64,000 nucleotides of DNA from Klenkia soli (GTDB lineage Bacteria > Actinomycetota > Actinomycetes > Mycobacteriales > Geodermatophilaceae), in the NCBI RefSeq assembly GCF_900103975.1, contig NZ_FNIR01000005.1, positions 255,934 through 319,933 of the forward strand. Direction: 5' to 3'. The notes under the pieces are model-generated. The model worked only from the letters and a program-made list of their open reading frames with translations, ran no database searches and had not been told where the DNA came from. This document shows, piece by piece, positions 41,761-51,754 of the stretch; within the stretch, counting starts at the first letter, position 1; each line of letters begins with the position of its first letter. The translations under genes were made by a program, and so were the position numbers.

Positions 41761-42765
41761 TCAGGCGGCGGTGGGCTGCTCCACGACCGTGGCCGGGTCG
41801 CCGTCGGCTGCGGCGGCCAGCGGGTCGACCAGCTGGTCGAGCAGGTAGGGCAGCGACAGCGGGCTGCCGAAGCCCAGAGCGGCCGAGATCGCGCTGGAGT
41901 ACTGGCCCAGCAGCACCGTGCGGTCCTCGGTGACGACGTCGAGGCCGGCCAGGAGGGTGTCGGCGTCCAGGGCGGCCTGGTCGTAGCCGTTCTCCACCAG
42001 GACGTCGGCGTCGAGCAGGTCCAGCCGCTCGGCAGAGAGCTCCTGGCTGGTCTCGGGCACGGTGAAGCCGAGGTCGGAGAAGAACTGGGTGCGCAGGTCG
42101 TCCTGCCCCAGCAGGTAGTGGCCCGAGCCGCCGAGACCGGTCAGGTCGACCGCGATGTCCTGGCCGGCGAAGTCCGGGTTGTCCGTGACGGCCTGGGAGA
42201 ACCGGCCTTCGACGTCGTCGACCAACGCCTGCGCGTCGTCCTCGACGCCCAGGGCGCGGCCGGTGAGCAGGGTCTGCTCCTGCCACGGGGTGGCGCCGTC
42301 TGCGTAGTCGTCGGTCTGGGCCAGCGTCGGGGCGATCGCGCTCAGCTGGTCGTAGACGTCCTCGGTGATGAAGGAGTAGACGCCCACGATCAGGTCGGGC
42401 TGCAGGGCGGCGATCGCCTCGAGGTTGAGCTCGTCGCTGCCGACGGTCGGGACGGCCTCGTCGGGCAGGACGTCCTGCGCCCACGGGCGCTGGGTCGCGT
42501 CGTAGTCGCCGATCAGCTCGCGCTCGCCGACCAGCGTGCCGCCGAGGGCCAGCACGAAGTCGGCGTCGTTGAAGCCGACGGTCACGATGCGCTCGGGCTG
42601 CGCGGGGATCTCCGTGGTGCCGAACCGGTTCTCGATGCTGACCGGGAAGGCGCCGTCGCCGGCGGACGAGGACGGCGCGGCGTCGCGGGTGTCGTCGGAC
42701 CCGCCGCACGCGGCGAGGGTCAGGGCGAGGGCAGTGGTCGCGAGAGCGGCCAGGGGGCGGCGCAT
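41761..42765 (-). CDS. Iron-siderophore ABC transporter substrate-binding lipoprotein
   Basis: The 334-aa lipoprotein has a signal RRPLAALATTALALTLAACGG (lipobox LAAC) and a FepB/FecB-like binding fold: QPERIVTVGFNDADFVLALGG, LNLEAIAALQPDLIVGVYSF, and DADVLVENGYDQA. It should capture ferric-siderophore complexes at the cell surface for an ABC importer that is not in this window. An IdeR/DtxR-like box lies 34 bp upstream of the start, which supports repression by iron. It is flanked by a terminator on its 3' side. Confidence 0.9.
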   Translation of the reverse strand: MRRPLAALATTALALTLAACGGSDDTRDAAPSSSAGDGAFPVSIENRFGTTEIPAQPERIVTVGFNDADFVLALGGTLVGERELIGDYDATQRPWAQDVLPDEAVPTVGSDELNLEAIAALQPDLIVGVYSFITEDVYDQLSAIAPTLAQTDDYADGATPWQEQTLLTGRALGVEDDAQALVDDVEGRFSQAVTDNPDFAGQDIAVDLTGLGGSGHYLLGQDDLRTQFFSDLGFTVPETSQELSAERLDLLDADVLVENGYDQAALDADTLLAGLDVVTEDRTVLLGQYSSAISAALGFGSPLSLPYLLDQLVDPLAAAADGDPATVVEQPTAA

Positions 42766-42798
42766 GGGGACTCCAGAGCTGGAACGGAAGCGTCCAGA

Positions 42799-42817
42799 TG
42801 AGGTTAGCCTGCCCTAT
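42799..42817. promoter_or_regulatory. IdeR/DtxR-like iron box
   Basis: The 19-bp site TGAGGTTAGCCTGCCCTAT matches the IdeR/DtxR consensus (TTAGGTTAGSCTAACCTAA) at about 15 of 19 positions, including the central GGTTAGCCT core. It lies in the promoter region of the iron-siderophore binding protein gene. Confidence 0.7.
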
Positions 42818-42846
42818 TCCCGCGCCGCGCAGGGGTGGAACGCCGA

Positions 42847-42876
42847 ACGGGCGGCCTCCTCGCGAAGACCGCCCGT
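42847..42876 (-). terminator. Terminator hairpin after groL
   Basis: ACGGGCGG (42847-42854) and CCGCCCGT (42869-42876) form an 8-bp stem with a 14-nt loop, 40 bp downstream of the groL stop on the minus strand. Confidence 0.55.
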
Positions 42877-42915
42877 CCGGGTGGTGCAGGTGTCAGCTGA
42901 CGCCGACGGCCGGAC

Positions 42916-44727
<1,812 letters not shown>

Positions 44728-45165
44728 TCACCCCCGCCGCCGGTGCAGCACCTCCCCCACGGCCAGGTCCAGGCACGCGACCACCCCGGCGGCCACCACG
44801 GCCAGCAGCGCGAACGGCCACAGGTAGAGCGGCAGGACGGCCAGCAGCGGGGCCGTCGGGCCGGACAACCCGGCCAGCCACACCGCTGACCACACCCACA
44901 CCCCGAGGACGACGAGCCCGGCCACCGCTGCCCACCGACCGCCCCGGGCCTGCGGCCGCGGGCCGTGCCGGCGGCCCGCCGCGCCCACGACCAGCAACCC
45001 GACGACCACCCCCACCACCCGGTGGCCCGGCCACTCCTCGTCGGCGCCCAGGGCCAGCAGCACCAGCGACACCGCGGCGGCCCCGGCGCCCAGCACGACG
45101 TGGCCGACCAGGAGCGCCGGCGCCCAGGAGCGCGGTCGGGGCGGCGGTCGCTCCGCGGTGGCCAT
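44728..45165 (-). CDS. Hypothetical four-helix membrane protein
   Basis: The 145-aa protein has a basic, proline-rich N-terminus and four hydrophobic helices (about 15-40, 48-63, 78-98 and 105-130). I do not recognise a family. The 3' end lies 9 bp from the distal CIRCE element. Its start is 28 bp downstream of the wecB stop, so it may be the last gene of the exosortase operon. Function unknown. Confidence 0.62.
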   Translation of the reverse strand: MATAERPPPRPRSWAPALLVGHVVLGAGAAAVSLVLLALGADEEWPGHRVVGVVVGLLVVGAAGRRHGPRPQARGGRWAAVAGLVVLGVWVWSAVWLAGLSGPTAPLLAVLPLYLWPFALLAVVAAGVVACLDLAVGEVLHRRRG

Positions 45166-45193
45166 CCCCCCGCACGCCAGCTTGGTCGAGGCC

Positions 45194-46312
45194 TCAGACC
45201 GCGACGGCGACCGGCAGGGCGGCCGGCACGGCGCGGTGCGCTGCGGCGAGGGTGAGCGCCGCGATCCGCTCGGCGGCCCGGCCGTCGCCGAACGGGCTCG
45301 CCGTGCGGGCCAGCTCCTCGGGCCAGCCCGGTCGCAGCAGCCACCGCGCGGCCGTGGCCACGCCGCCGGCGTCGGCGAGGACGGCGAACCCGGCGTCCAC
45401 CGACTCGGGGCGCTCCGTGCTCCGGCGGACGACGACCAGCGGCTTGCCCAGCACGGTGACCTCCTCCTGCACGCCGCCGGAGTCCGACACCAGCAGCCGG
45501 GCGCCGGCCGCCAGCGCCAGGAACGTCGCGTGGTCGACCGGGCCGCCCAACCGCACGGCGGGCGGCACCGGGCACCCGCCCGAGACCACCGCGGAACGGG
45601 TGCGGGGGTGCAGCGGCAGCAGCACCGGCAACCCGAGGTCGCCCAGCGCACCCAGCAGGGCACGCAGCCGCGCGGGGTCGTCGGTGTTCTCCGGCCGGTG
45701 CACCGTGGCCAGCACGTAGCCGCCCTCGACGACGCCGTGGGCGGCCTGCACCGCGGCACGCTGCACCGGCCCGGGCAGCGCCCGGCGGGTGGCCTCCACG
45801 ATGGTGTTGCCGGTGACGTGCACGGCGTCGGCGGGGGTGCCGGCCCGCAGCAGGTGCTCGGCGTTGCCCGTGGTCGCCGCGCAGTGCACGTCGGCGACCG
45901 CCCCGATCACCAGCCGGTTGACCTCCTCGGGCATGGCCCGGTCGAACGAGCGCAGGCCCGCCTCGACGTGCACCACCGGGATGCCCAGGTGGTGGGCGGC
46001 CTGCGCGCCGGCGTTGGCCGAGTTGGTGTCGCCCTGGACGACGACGGCGTCCGGGCGGTCGGCGCGGAAGACCGCGGTCAACCCCGTGAGCATCGTCGCC
46101 ACCTGGTCGGCGCGGTCCCGACCCCCGACGCCGACCAGCGGCTGCGGAGGCGGGGCCATGCCGACCCCGGCGAAGAAGACGTCGGTGAGGTCGGCGTCCC
46201 AGTGCTGGCCGGTGGCCAGGGGGTGGGCCGCCGGGCCGAGGGCGGCCACCACGGGGGCCAGCTTGATGATCTCCGGCCGGGTGCCCATCACCACGGCGAC
46301 CCGCGGGGTCAC
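45194..46312 (-). CDS. wecB: UDP-N-acetylglucosamine 2-epimerase (non-hydrolysing, WecB type)
   Basis: The 372-aa enzyme interconverts UDP-GlcNAc and UDP-ManNAc for surface polysaccharide synthesis. Family features are RVAVVMGTRPEIIKLAPVV (start), VVQGDTNSANAGAQAAHHLGIPVVHVEAGLRSFDRAMPEEVNR, VTGNTIVEA, LATVHRPENTDDPARL, and the C-terminal SDSGGVQEE with PLVVVRRSTERPE. The start is GTG 46312, overlapping the substrate-protein stop (GTGA). Within this operon it would supply ManNAc-type sugar nucleotide, presumably for the glycosyltransferase two genes upstream. Confidence 0.9.
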   Translation of the reverse strand: MTPRVAVVMGTRPEIIKLAPVVAALGPAAHPLATGQHWDADLTDVFFAGVGMAPPPQPLVGVGGRDRADQVATMLTGLTAVFRADRPDAVVVQGDTNSANAGAQAAHHLGIPVVHVEAGLRSFDRAMPEEVNRLVIGAVADVHCAATTGNAEHLLRAGTPADAVHVTGNTIVEATRRALPGPVQRAAVQAAHGVVEGGYVLATVHRPENTDDPARLRALLGALGDLGLPVLLPLHPRTRSAVVSGGCPVPPAVRLGGPVDHATFLALAAGARLLVSDSGGVQEEVTVLGKPLVVVRRSTERPESVDAGFAVLADAGGVATAARWLLRPGWPEELARTASPFGDGRAAERIAALTLAAAHRAVPAALPVAVAV

Positions 46313-47151
46313 CGGGCCGGCACCACGCCGCGGGTCCGCCGGCGCACGACGCGCGCGACGAGGTAGCCCCAGACGCCCAGCACGGCCGCGGACACGAGGG
46401 TCCAGCCGGACAGCGGCAAGGCCGGCACGGGCACGGTGGCCACGTTCAGGCCGCAGGTCGAGGAGGCGACGTCGACCCGGACGGTGCCGGTGAGCAACGA
46501 GACGTAGAGGGCGCTGACCCGCACGCTGCCGGCGCCCTGCGGCTGGGTCTGGCCGCCGAGCAGCAGCGTCGCGACGCCCGGCACGGACACGCTCGTCCCG
46601 GGTGCCGGGCTGCTGGGCAGGCCGATGGCGACCGCCGTGGACACCCGGGCGTTGGCCAGCGACGAGCCGGCCGTGGTCACCCCGGCCGAGGTCGCCGTGC
46701 ACCGCGAGGAGATCGAGTCGGCCAGCACGTCGACCGGGGTCAGCCCGCCGACCAGCCGGACCGACACCCCGCCGGTGCCCGGGGTCACCGTGCAGGTGCC
46801 GTCGCTGCCGATGCTCACCCCGCCGCCGGACCCGACCAGGGCGGCGCACGCCGCGGAGGTGCCGTCGGCCAGGGCGACCGCCTTCTGCACCAGCGCGCCG
46901 GAGGTGATCAGCGTCTGCGACCCCAGCACGGACAGCGCCGGCGCGCTGTTGCCGGTCGTCGTCCCCGTCTGGCCGTCGTGGGAGGCCGAGAAGGAGCCGG
47001 AGGACGCCGCGCTGCCGTTGGCCAGCACGAGCGAGGCCGCCGTCGCCGAGGCGGCGGAGGTGTCCGCGGCGGCCGGGCCGGCGCAGAGGACCACCAGGGC
47101 CGTGGTCGCGGCGGCGAGCACGCCCGCGCGGCGGCGGTGGAGCGATGTCAC
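46309..47151 (-). CDS. Secreted surface protein with C-terminal sorting signal, putative exosortase substrate
   Basis: The 280-aa protein has a signal peptide (about 1-29, ending AGPAAA), a Ser/Thr/Gly/Ala-rich beta domain resembling choice-of-anchor families, paired cysteines, and a tripartite C-terminus: VPALPLSGW (242-250), a hydrophobic helix (about 250-268), and RRRTRG. That tail resembles exosortase-type (PEP-CTERM-like) sorting signals; the LPLSG part could also be read as a sortase variant, but no sortase is encoded nearby. The gene overlaps both neighbours by 4 bp. It is the only obvious substrate in the operon. Start GTG 47151. Confidence 0.72.
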   Translation of the reverse strand: MTSLHRRRAGVLAAATTALVVLCAGPAAADTSAASATAASLVLANGSAASSGSFSASHDGQTGTTTGNSAPALSVLGSQTLITSGALVQKAVALADGTSAACAALVGSGGGVSIGSDGTCTVTPGTGGVSVRLVGGLTPVDVLADSISSRCTATSAGVTTAGSSLANARVSTAVAIGLPSSPAPGTSVSVPGVATLLLGGQTQPQGAGSVRVSALYVSLLTGTVRVDVASSTCGLNVATVPVPALPLSGWTLVSAAVLGVWGYLVARVVRRRTRGVVPAR

Positions 47152-48914
47152 GAGTCGGTTCTCCGGTCGGTGGGCGACGGGCGGCCGCGGGGCGGGGTCG
47201 GCCGGTCGGGGCGGGCGGTGAGCACGGGCGGGATGCGCTCGGTCCGCGGACCGCCGGGGTCGGCGGCCGGGGACGGCGTGCTCGGGGTCGGGCTGGGCGG
47301 GGTGGTCGGGTTCGGGGTCGGGGTGTGCCGGGTCGACCGCGGTGCGGCCGGCCGGACGGCCGGTCGGCGCGACCCGCCCGGCACGGCGGGCTGGGCCGCC
47401 GTCGGCGGGTCCTCGAGCAGCAGCCGGCCGGTGGCGGCCTCCGCGGGGGCGAACTGCCCCTCGGCCCACGCCGGCCCCGGCGGCAGCGCGGCGAAGACGG
47501 ACCCCTCGGCCCGCGGCACCGCACGACCCGGCGCCGGCGGGCCCGGGCGGGGAGGGCCGCCCGACTCGGAGCGGGCGGTCTTCTTCCAGTCCCGCCGACC
47601 GCGCAGGATGCGGGTGAACGCCCACCACACCGCCGCCTGCAGGAGGTAGGCGTAGGCGACGTTGAGCAGGCCCAGGGCCACCGCCCGGCGGCGGCTGACC
47701 GACCCACCGCTGCGCGAGCGGTAGACCGGACCCCAGACCACGTGCGGCAGGACGCCGAACAGCGCGGCCAGGGGCACCAGCCCCCAGGCGCCGTCCGACC
47801 ACCACGAGCCGACGCCGTCACCGGTGTGGGTCATGTAGTAGACCTGCACGGCCATGGCCGCGGGGAACACGACCGAGCCCAGCAGCTGCGACCACGGGAC
47901 CCACAGGTAGTAGGCGATCTCCAGGGCTCCGGGCAGGCTGACCTGCGGGGAGCAGATGATCCGCCAGAGGTAGCGCAGGCACTGCATGCCGCCCTGCGCC
48001 CAGCGGCTGCGCTGGCGGAGCAGCGGCCGGATCCGGGGCAGTCCGGTCTGGGCGACGAAGGTCTCGTCGCAGTACTCGGTGCGCCCGCCGGTCAGCAGCA
48101 CGTGCAGGCCCAGCTCGAAGTCCTCCAGCAGCGCCCCGTGCCACGGGGTGCCGAACTCGTCGGCGATCCGGTCCAGGGCCGCCATCCGGGTGAACTGGCC
48201 GTTGCCGCCCATGCCCACGCTGCCGGTCCGCCGGCGCAGGCTCTGCATCGCCGCGATCGGGCCGGTGAACTCCAGGTCCTGCAGCTGCACGAGCCAGGAG
48301 TCCTTCCGGACGACCAGGTCGTCGTCCGGGTCGACCAGCATGTCCAGGTCCGCGGCGGCCAGGCCGTCGATGTCGTCGGTGACGCGCACCTGCACCTGCA
48401 CCGCGGCGACCCGCGGGTCGACCAGGTAGCCGCAGATCACGTCGGGGCCCAGCCGCTCGAGGCGGGAGTCGGCGTCCAGGACGCCGACCAGCACCCGGTG
48501 CCGGTCCGCGCCGGCCGGCAGCGACTCGTCGATGGCCCGCCAGGCCGCGTTCAGCGCCTCGCCCTTGCCCCGCTGGGCGTCGGGCAGCAGGCGGGTGATC
48601 ACCCGCAGCTCCGGGAACTGGTCCTGCAGGTCGTCGAGGATGTCGGGGGTGAGGTCGGTGGACGCGTCGTCGACGACCCAGACGGTGGCCTCGGGGAAGG
48701 TGCCCAGCAGGTGCCGCACGGTCCCGCCGACGACCAGCTCCTCGTCCAGGCAGGGGACGACGAAGTGCAGGTCGTAGCCCTGCCGGCTGCCGGGCACGCT
48801 GTCCGCGCGGGCCAGGAAGGGCCGCATGATGAACACGATGTAGAGCAGGAAGCTCACGCAGAGCATGAACGCCGTGGTGTTGAGGGCGGCCAGGGCGATG
48901 TTGTCCTCGTTCAC
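47148..48914 (-). CDS. Membrane glycosyltransferase family 2 (cellulose/hyaluronan synthase-like)
   Basis: The 588-aa protein begins with a membrane helix (about 10-33), followed by a GT-A catalytic domain with PCLDEE (54-59), VDDAS (81-85), DAD (147-149), ED (264-265) and QRSRW (301-305; the QxxRW motif of processive synthases). Three or four further helices lie around 315-450, and a 140-residue Pro-rich cytoplasmic or extracellular tail follows. It should polymerise a beta-linked glycan or glycosylate a lipid or protein. No PilZ domain is seen. Start GTG 48914 overlaps the exosortase-like stop (GTGA). Confidence 0.88.
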   Translation of the reverse strand: MNEDNIALAALNTTAFMLCVSFLLYIVFIMRPFLARADSVPGSRQGYDLHFVVPCLDEELVVGGTVRHLLGTFPEATVWVVDDASTDLTPDILDDLQDQFPELRVITRLLPDAQRGKGEALNAAWRAIDESLPAGADRHRVLVGVLDADSRLERLGPDVICGYLVDPRVAAVQVQVRVTDDIDGLAAADLDMLVDPDDDLVVRKDSWLVQLQDLEFTGPIAAMQSLRRRTGSVGMGGNGQFTRMAALDRIADEFGTPWHGALLEDFELGLHVLLTGGRTEYCDETFVAQTGLPRIRPLLRQRSRWAQGGMQCLRYLWRIICSPQVSLPGALEIAYYLWVPWSQLLGSVVFPAAMAVQVYYMTHTGDGVGSWWSDGAWGLVPLAALFGVLPHVVWGPVYRSRSGGSVSRRRAVALGLLNVAYAYLLQAAVWWAFTRILRGRRDWKKTARSESGGPPRPGPPAPGRAVPRAEGSVFAALPPGPAWAEGQFAPAEAATGRLLLEDPPTAAQPAVPGGSRRPAVRPAAPRSTRHTPTPNPTTPPSPTPSTPSPAADPGGPRTERIPPVLTARPDRPTPPRGRPSPTDRRTDS

Positions 48915-49516
48915 CGCGGCGCCCGGTCGGCCTCGACGTCCCACGGCGACAGCGCCGGCGAGGGGTACGTACCGCGCAGCAGCACCACCAGGTAGCAGGT
49001 GCCGGCCAGCACCACGCCCAGCGTGCTGACCGCCGTGCCCACCAGCACGTGGGTGCGGGCGTAGCCGACCTCGGGGCCCCAGACGGACATGCCGGCGGTG
49101 ATCGCCAGCATCCGGGCCTGGTTGACGGCCAGGATCACGACGACGGCGACCGCCAGGGAGGAGAACGCGCGCACGGCCGGGATCCGGCGGACCGCGAGCA
49201 GCACGGTGGTCGCCACGACGAAGGGCAGCAGCAGGAACGCCGCGGTGCAGCCGACGGTGATGTCGATGCCGGTGGGCTGCCCGTCCACGGTGAACAGCAC
49301 CGAGCGGCCGACCTGCCGGGCGTCCTCCAGGCCGATCAGCCGGGCCCCGGGGACCGCCGCGGCGGCCTCGAGGTCCTGCAGCCGCGTGGAGAAGACCACC
49401 ATCGCCAGCACCGTCAGCACACCGCCGACGACCATGCCGGGACGGACGAGGCCGACGTCGGAGGTGCGGTCGGTGTCGGCGGCCAGCAGGAGGGCATCGG
49501 CCCCGCCCGCGGTCAC
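48911..49516 (-). CDS. Exosortase/archaeosortase-family transpeptidase-like protein
   Basis: The 201-aa polytopic protein (about four helices) carries the catalytic triad of the exosortase/archaeosortase superfamily in the right order: Cys90 in DITVGCTAAFLLLPF, Arg135 in NQARMLAI, and His156 in YARTHVLVG. It should cleave a C-terminal sorting signal at the outer membrane face and transfer the protein to an acceptor. It is shorter than proteobacterial EpsH types, and I cannot name the subfamily with certainty (an actinobacterial Xrt class such as XrtP is possible). Start GTG 49516 overlaps the GAF-protein stop, within the same operon. Confidence 0.75.
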   Translation of the reverse strand: MTAGGADALLLAADTDRTSDVGLVRPGMVVGGVLTVLAMVVFSTRLQDLEAAAAVPGARLIGLEDARQVGRSVLFTVDGQPTGIDITVGCTAAFLLLPFVVATTVLLAVRRIPAVRAFSSLAVAVVVILAVNQARMLAITAGMSVWGPEVGYARTHVLVGTAVSTLGVVLAGTCYLVVLLRGTYPSPALSPWDVEADRAPR

Positions 49517-50589
49517 CGGCCCCGACCCAGCGCCTGCTCCCGGCGCGCCAGGACCAACGCGTTCTCCGCCCGCGCCCAGGTGGTGGCCAGCGGCTCGACG
49601 CCCGAACGCATGGTGTGCGCGGTCGCCGTCCTGAAGCCGGCCCCCTCGAGGCGGGCCTGCACCAGGTTGGACACCCGGGCGACCTGCGAGGTCTGGTGCC
49701 CCCCGGCCAGGATGCCGAGCTGCCGGGGACCGACCCGGGCGAACTGGACGTCGCCGGCGGCCTCGCGGGCCACCGACACCGCCCGGCGCAGCGAGCGGAC
49801 CGTGCGGACGACGCCGAGGTCCACCAGCGCCAGCCCGACCGGGTCACCGACCGGGGTGGCCAGCTTCTCCTCGGTGGCGAGCAGAGCGGCCCAGCCCCGG
49901 CGGTTGGGGAGCCGCGTGACGTCGTCGTGGCTCTCGAGGCTGCGCTCGAAGCTGTCCCGGCGCTTGCCGTCCAGGGCCGCGATGTCGGCGCTGAGGGAGG
50001 CCTGCAGCGCGGTGGCCTGCACGGCCAGCAGCTGCGACCAGTCCCGGTCGCCGGGGTCCACCGGGGAGGCGCTGAGACCGGCGAGCGAACCCAGCTGGCG
50101 TCCGTCGGGGGACATCAGCGCGATGCCGAGGTAGCCGTGCAGGCCCCAGCCGTCGGCGATCCGGCGCAGGTCGGGCTCGGGGCTGCGGCGCAGGTCGGAG
50201 ACCGTGATCGGCTGCGGGCCGGCCAGCAGGTGGTGGCACAGCGACCGGTCCCGCGAGATGGGGGTGCCGACCTCGTACTGGGCGGCCCGGGTACGGGTCC
50301 ACCGCGACGCGGGATCAGCGGCCTGCGGGGTGGTCTGGACCGCGAGACCGGTCCAGGTGTCCTCGGTGATCCGGGTGACGGCCCAGGCGTCCACACCTCC
50401 CAGGCTGCCCAGCAGCGCCAGGGCCGCGTCGGCTCCGGGCAGCGTGCCCCGGGACCAGACGGACCCGACGGCGGGCAGCGACGGTCCGGCCGTGCGGGTG
50501 TCGAGCACCTGCACCGACGGGGCGATGACCAGCTCGTCGACCCACCCACGGGCGGCCGGGGCCTGAGACTCCATCTGGCGCACCGCCAC
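49513..50589 (-). CDS. GAF and degenerate-GGDEF domain protein, exosortase-operon head gene
   Basis: The 358-aa protein has a GAF-like sensory domain (about 45-200, with the striking SLCHHLLAGPQPITVSDLRR) and a C-terminal GGDEF-fold domain (about 220-350: DDVTRLPNRRGW is the usual start). The GGDEF active-site stretch is replaced by a VGPRQLGILAGG sequence, so cyclase activity is unlikely. It probably senses a small ligand or redox state. GTG 50589 is used; GTG 50583 has a better spaced AGAGG. A paralogue lies 77 bp upstream. Confidence 0.8.
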   Translation of the reverse strand: MAVRQMESQAPAARGWVDELVIAPSVQVLDTRTAGPSLPAVGSVWSRGTLPGADAALALLGSLGGVDAWAVTRITEDTWTGLAVQTTPQAADPASRWTRTRAAQYEVGTPISRDRSLCHHLLAGPQPITVSDLRRSPEPDLRRIADGWGLHGYLGIALMSPDGRQLGSLAGLSASPVDPGDRDWSQLLAVQATALQASLSADIAALDGKRRDSFERSLESHDDVTRLPNRRGWAALLATEEKLATPVGDPVGLALVDLGVVRTVRSLRRAVSVAREAAGDVQFARVGPRQLGILAGGHQTSQVARVSNLVQARLEGAGFRTATAHTMRSGVEPLATTWARAENALVLARREQALGRGR

Positions 50590-50615
50590 TCACCTCTGTT
50601 CTCGCATGCTTTCGT

Positions 50616-50624
50616 TCCGGATCT
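50616..50624 (+). promoter_or_regulatory. TCCGGATCT motif, copy near the first GAF gene
   Basis: TCCGGATCT lies 27 bp upstream of the start at 50589. The same nonamer occurs upstream of the paralogous gene (51648-51656). It may be a shared operator. Confidence 0.3.
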
Positions 50625-50666
50625 ACGATCTCCCTATCGGCAGGAGTCCGGGGACCTGGCACCTGG

Positions 50667-51626
50667 TCAGCCGGCGGCCGACCCCGACCGCACGCGCACC
50701 AACGCGTCCTCCGCGCGCCACCAGGTGCTGACGACGCTCTCCAGCGGCTCGCGGACCGCCCACCCGCTGGTCGCGGCGTAGCCCGCAGCCCGCAGCGCGT
50801 CCTGCGCCCGGGTCGCCGTGGCCGCGGGGTCCAGCTGCGCCAGGTCCCCGCCGACGACGCCGAACTGCCGGTTGCCGAGCCGGCTGAGCGAGACGTCGCC
50901 GAGCTCGTCGCGCAGCACGTGGGCGGCGCGTCGCACACCGCGGACCGAGCGCACCAGCCCCACGTCGAGCACGACGACCGAGAGGTCCTCCGCCAGGTGC
51001 CGCGCGCGGTCGTCCTCGTCCTGCAGCAGCAGACCCCAGCCGCGGCGGTCGGGCAGGCCGGTGACGTCGTCCCGGCTGGCGAGGGCCCGGTCGTAGGCGG
51101 CCCGGCGGTCGTCGGCGACGGCGTCCAGGGCCGCGGACAGCTGCCGCCCCAGCGCGTCGGCCGCGTCGCCGACCCGGCCGGCGAGCCCGCCCGGGTCGGA
51201 CCCGGCCCACCGGTCGACGGTGTAGCCGCACACGCTGCCGAGCAGCCGGCCGTCCGCCCGCCGGAGGGGCGCACCCACGTAGCTCGTCACGCCGTGCTCG
51301 CGGGCCATCGTCCGCAGCACGGGGTTGCGGTGCCGCCGCAGGTCGCGGGCCAGCACCGGCAGCCGGTCGACCAGCAGGTGGTGGCAGGCGCTCTGGCCCA
51401 CCGGGAAGGACAGCCCGGTGACGTCGGGCAGCGCGCCGGACCGGGCGGCGAGCCCGGTCCAGGACCGGTCGGTCATCCGGGCGACGGCGAACCCGTCGAA
51501 GGTCTCGGTGGCGCTCAGCTCCGCCACGGCCGTCGCGGCCGACGCCGCGAAGACCGATCCCAGGTCGGAGCCGCGCCCGGGCGGCACCGCCGCCGCGGCG
51601 CCCCCGGACCAGCCGAACATGCTCAT
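50667..51626 (-). CDS. GAF and degenerate-GGDEF domain protein, paralogue
   Basis: The 319-aa protein has the same layout as its downstream neighbour: a GAF-like domain containing SACHHLLVDRLPVLARDLRR, then DDVTGLPDRRGW and a degenerate GGDEF region (LGNRQFGVVGG). The shared unusual features mark a tandem duplication. It is preceded by GGGAGG at a good distance from ATG 51626. The operon that follows carries the exosortase genes, so this pair may control or sense its output. No HTH is present, so any effect on transcription would need another protein. Confidence 0.78.
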   Translation of the reverse strand: MSMFGWSGGAAAAVPPGRGSDLGSVFAASAATAVAELSATETFDGFAVARMTDRSWTGLAARSGALPDVTGLSFPVGQSACHHLLVDRLPVLARDLRRHRNPVLRTMAREHGVTSYVGAPLRRADGRLLGSVCGYTVDRWAGSDPGGLAGRVGDAADALGRQLSAALDAVADDRRAAYDRALASRDDVTGLPDRRGWGLLLQDEDDRARHLAEDLSVVVLDVGLVRSVRGVRRAAHVLRDELGDVSLSRLGNRQFGVVGGDLAQLDPAATATRAQDALRAAGYAATSGWAVREPLESVVSTWWRAEDALVRVRSGSAAG

Positions 51627-51647
51627 GGACCCTCCCGCGGCGATGCG

Positions 51648-51664
51648 TCCGGATCTGTTCCGGA
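51648..51664 (+). promoter_or_regulatory. Direct/inverted TCCGGA pair upstream of second GAF gene
   Basis: TCCGGA-TCTGT-TCCGGA: each half is itself palindromic, so this is both a direct and an inverted repeat. It lies 22 bp upstream of the start at 51626 and contains the TCCGGATCT nonamer also found upstream of the neighbouring paralogue. Confidence 0.35.
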
Positions 51665-51754
51665 CGAATACGTTCTACATCGTCGTGCGGGGTGGAACCT
51701 TGAGCGCTCCGGCCGGCGTCCCCCGTCGGGGGGAGGCCGGCCGGGTCGGTCACC

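Noticed and set aside
46309..47151. LPLSG in the substrate tail as a classical sortase signal
   Set aside because: Kept only as an alternative: no sortase is nearby, while an exosortase-like gene is in the same operon.
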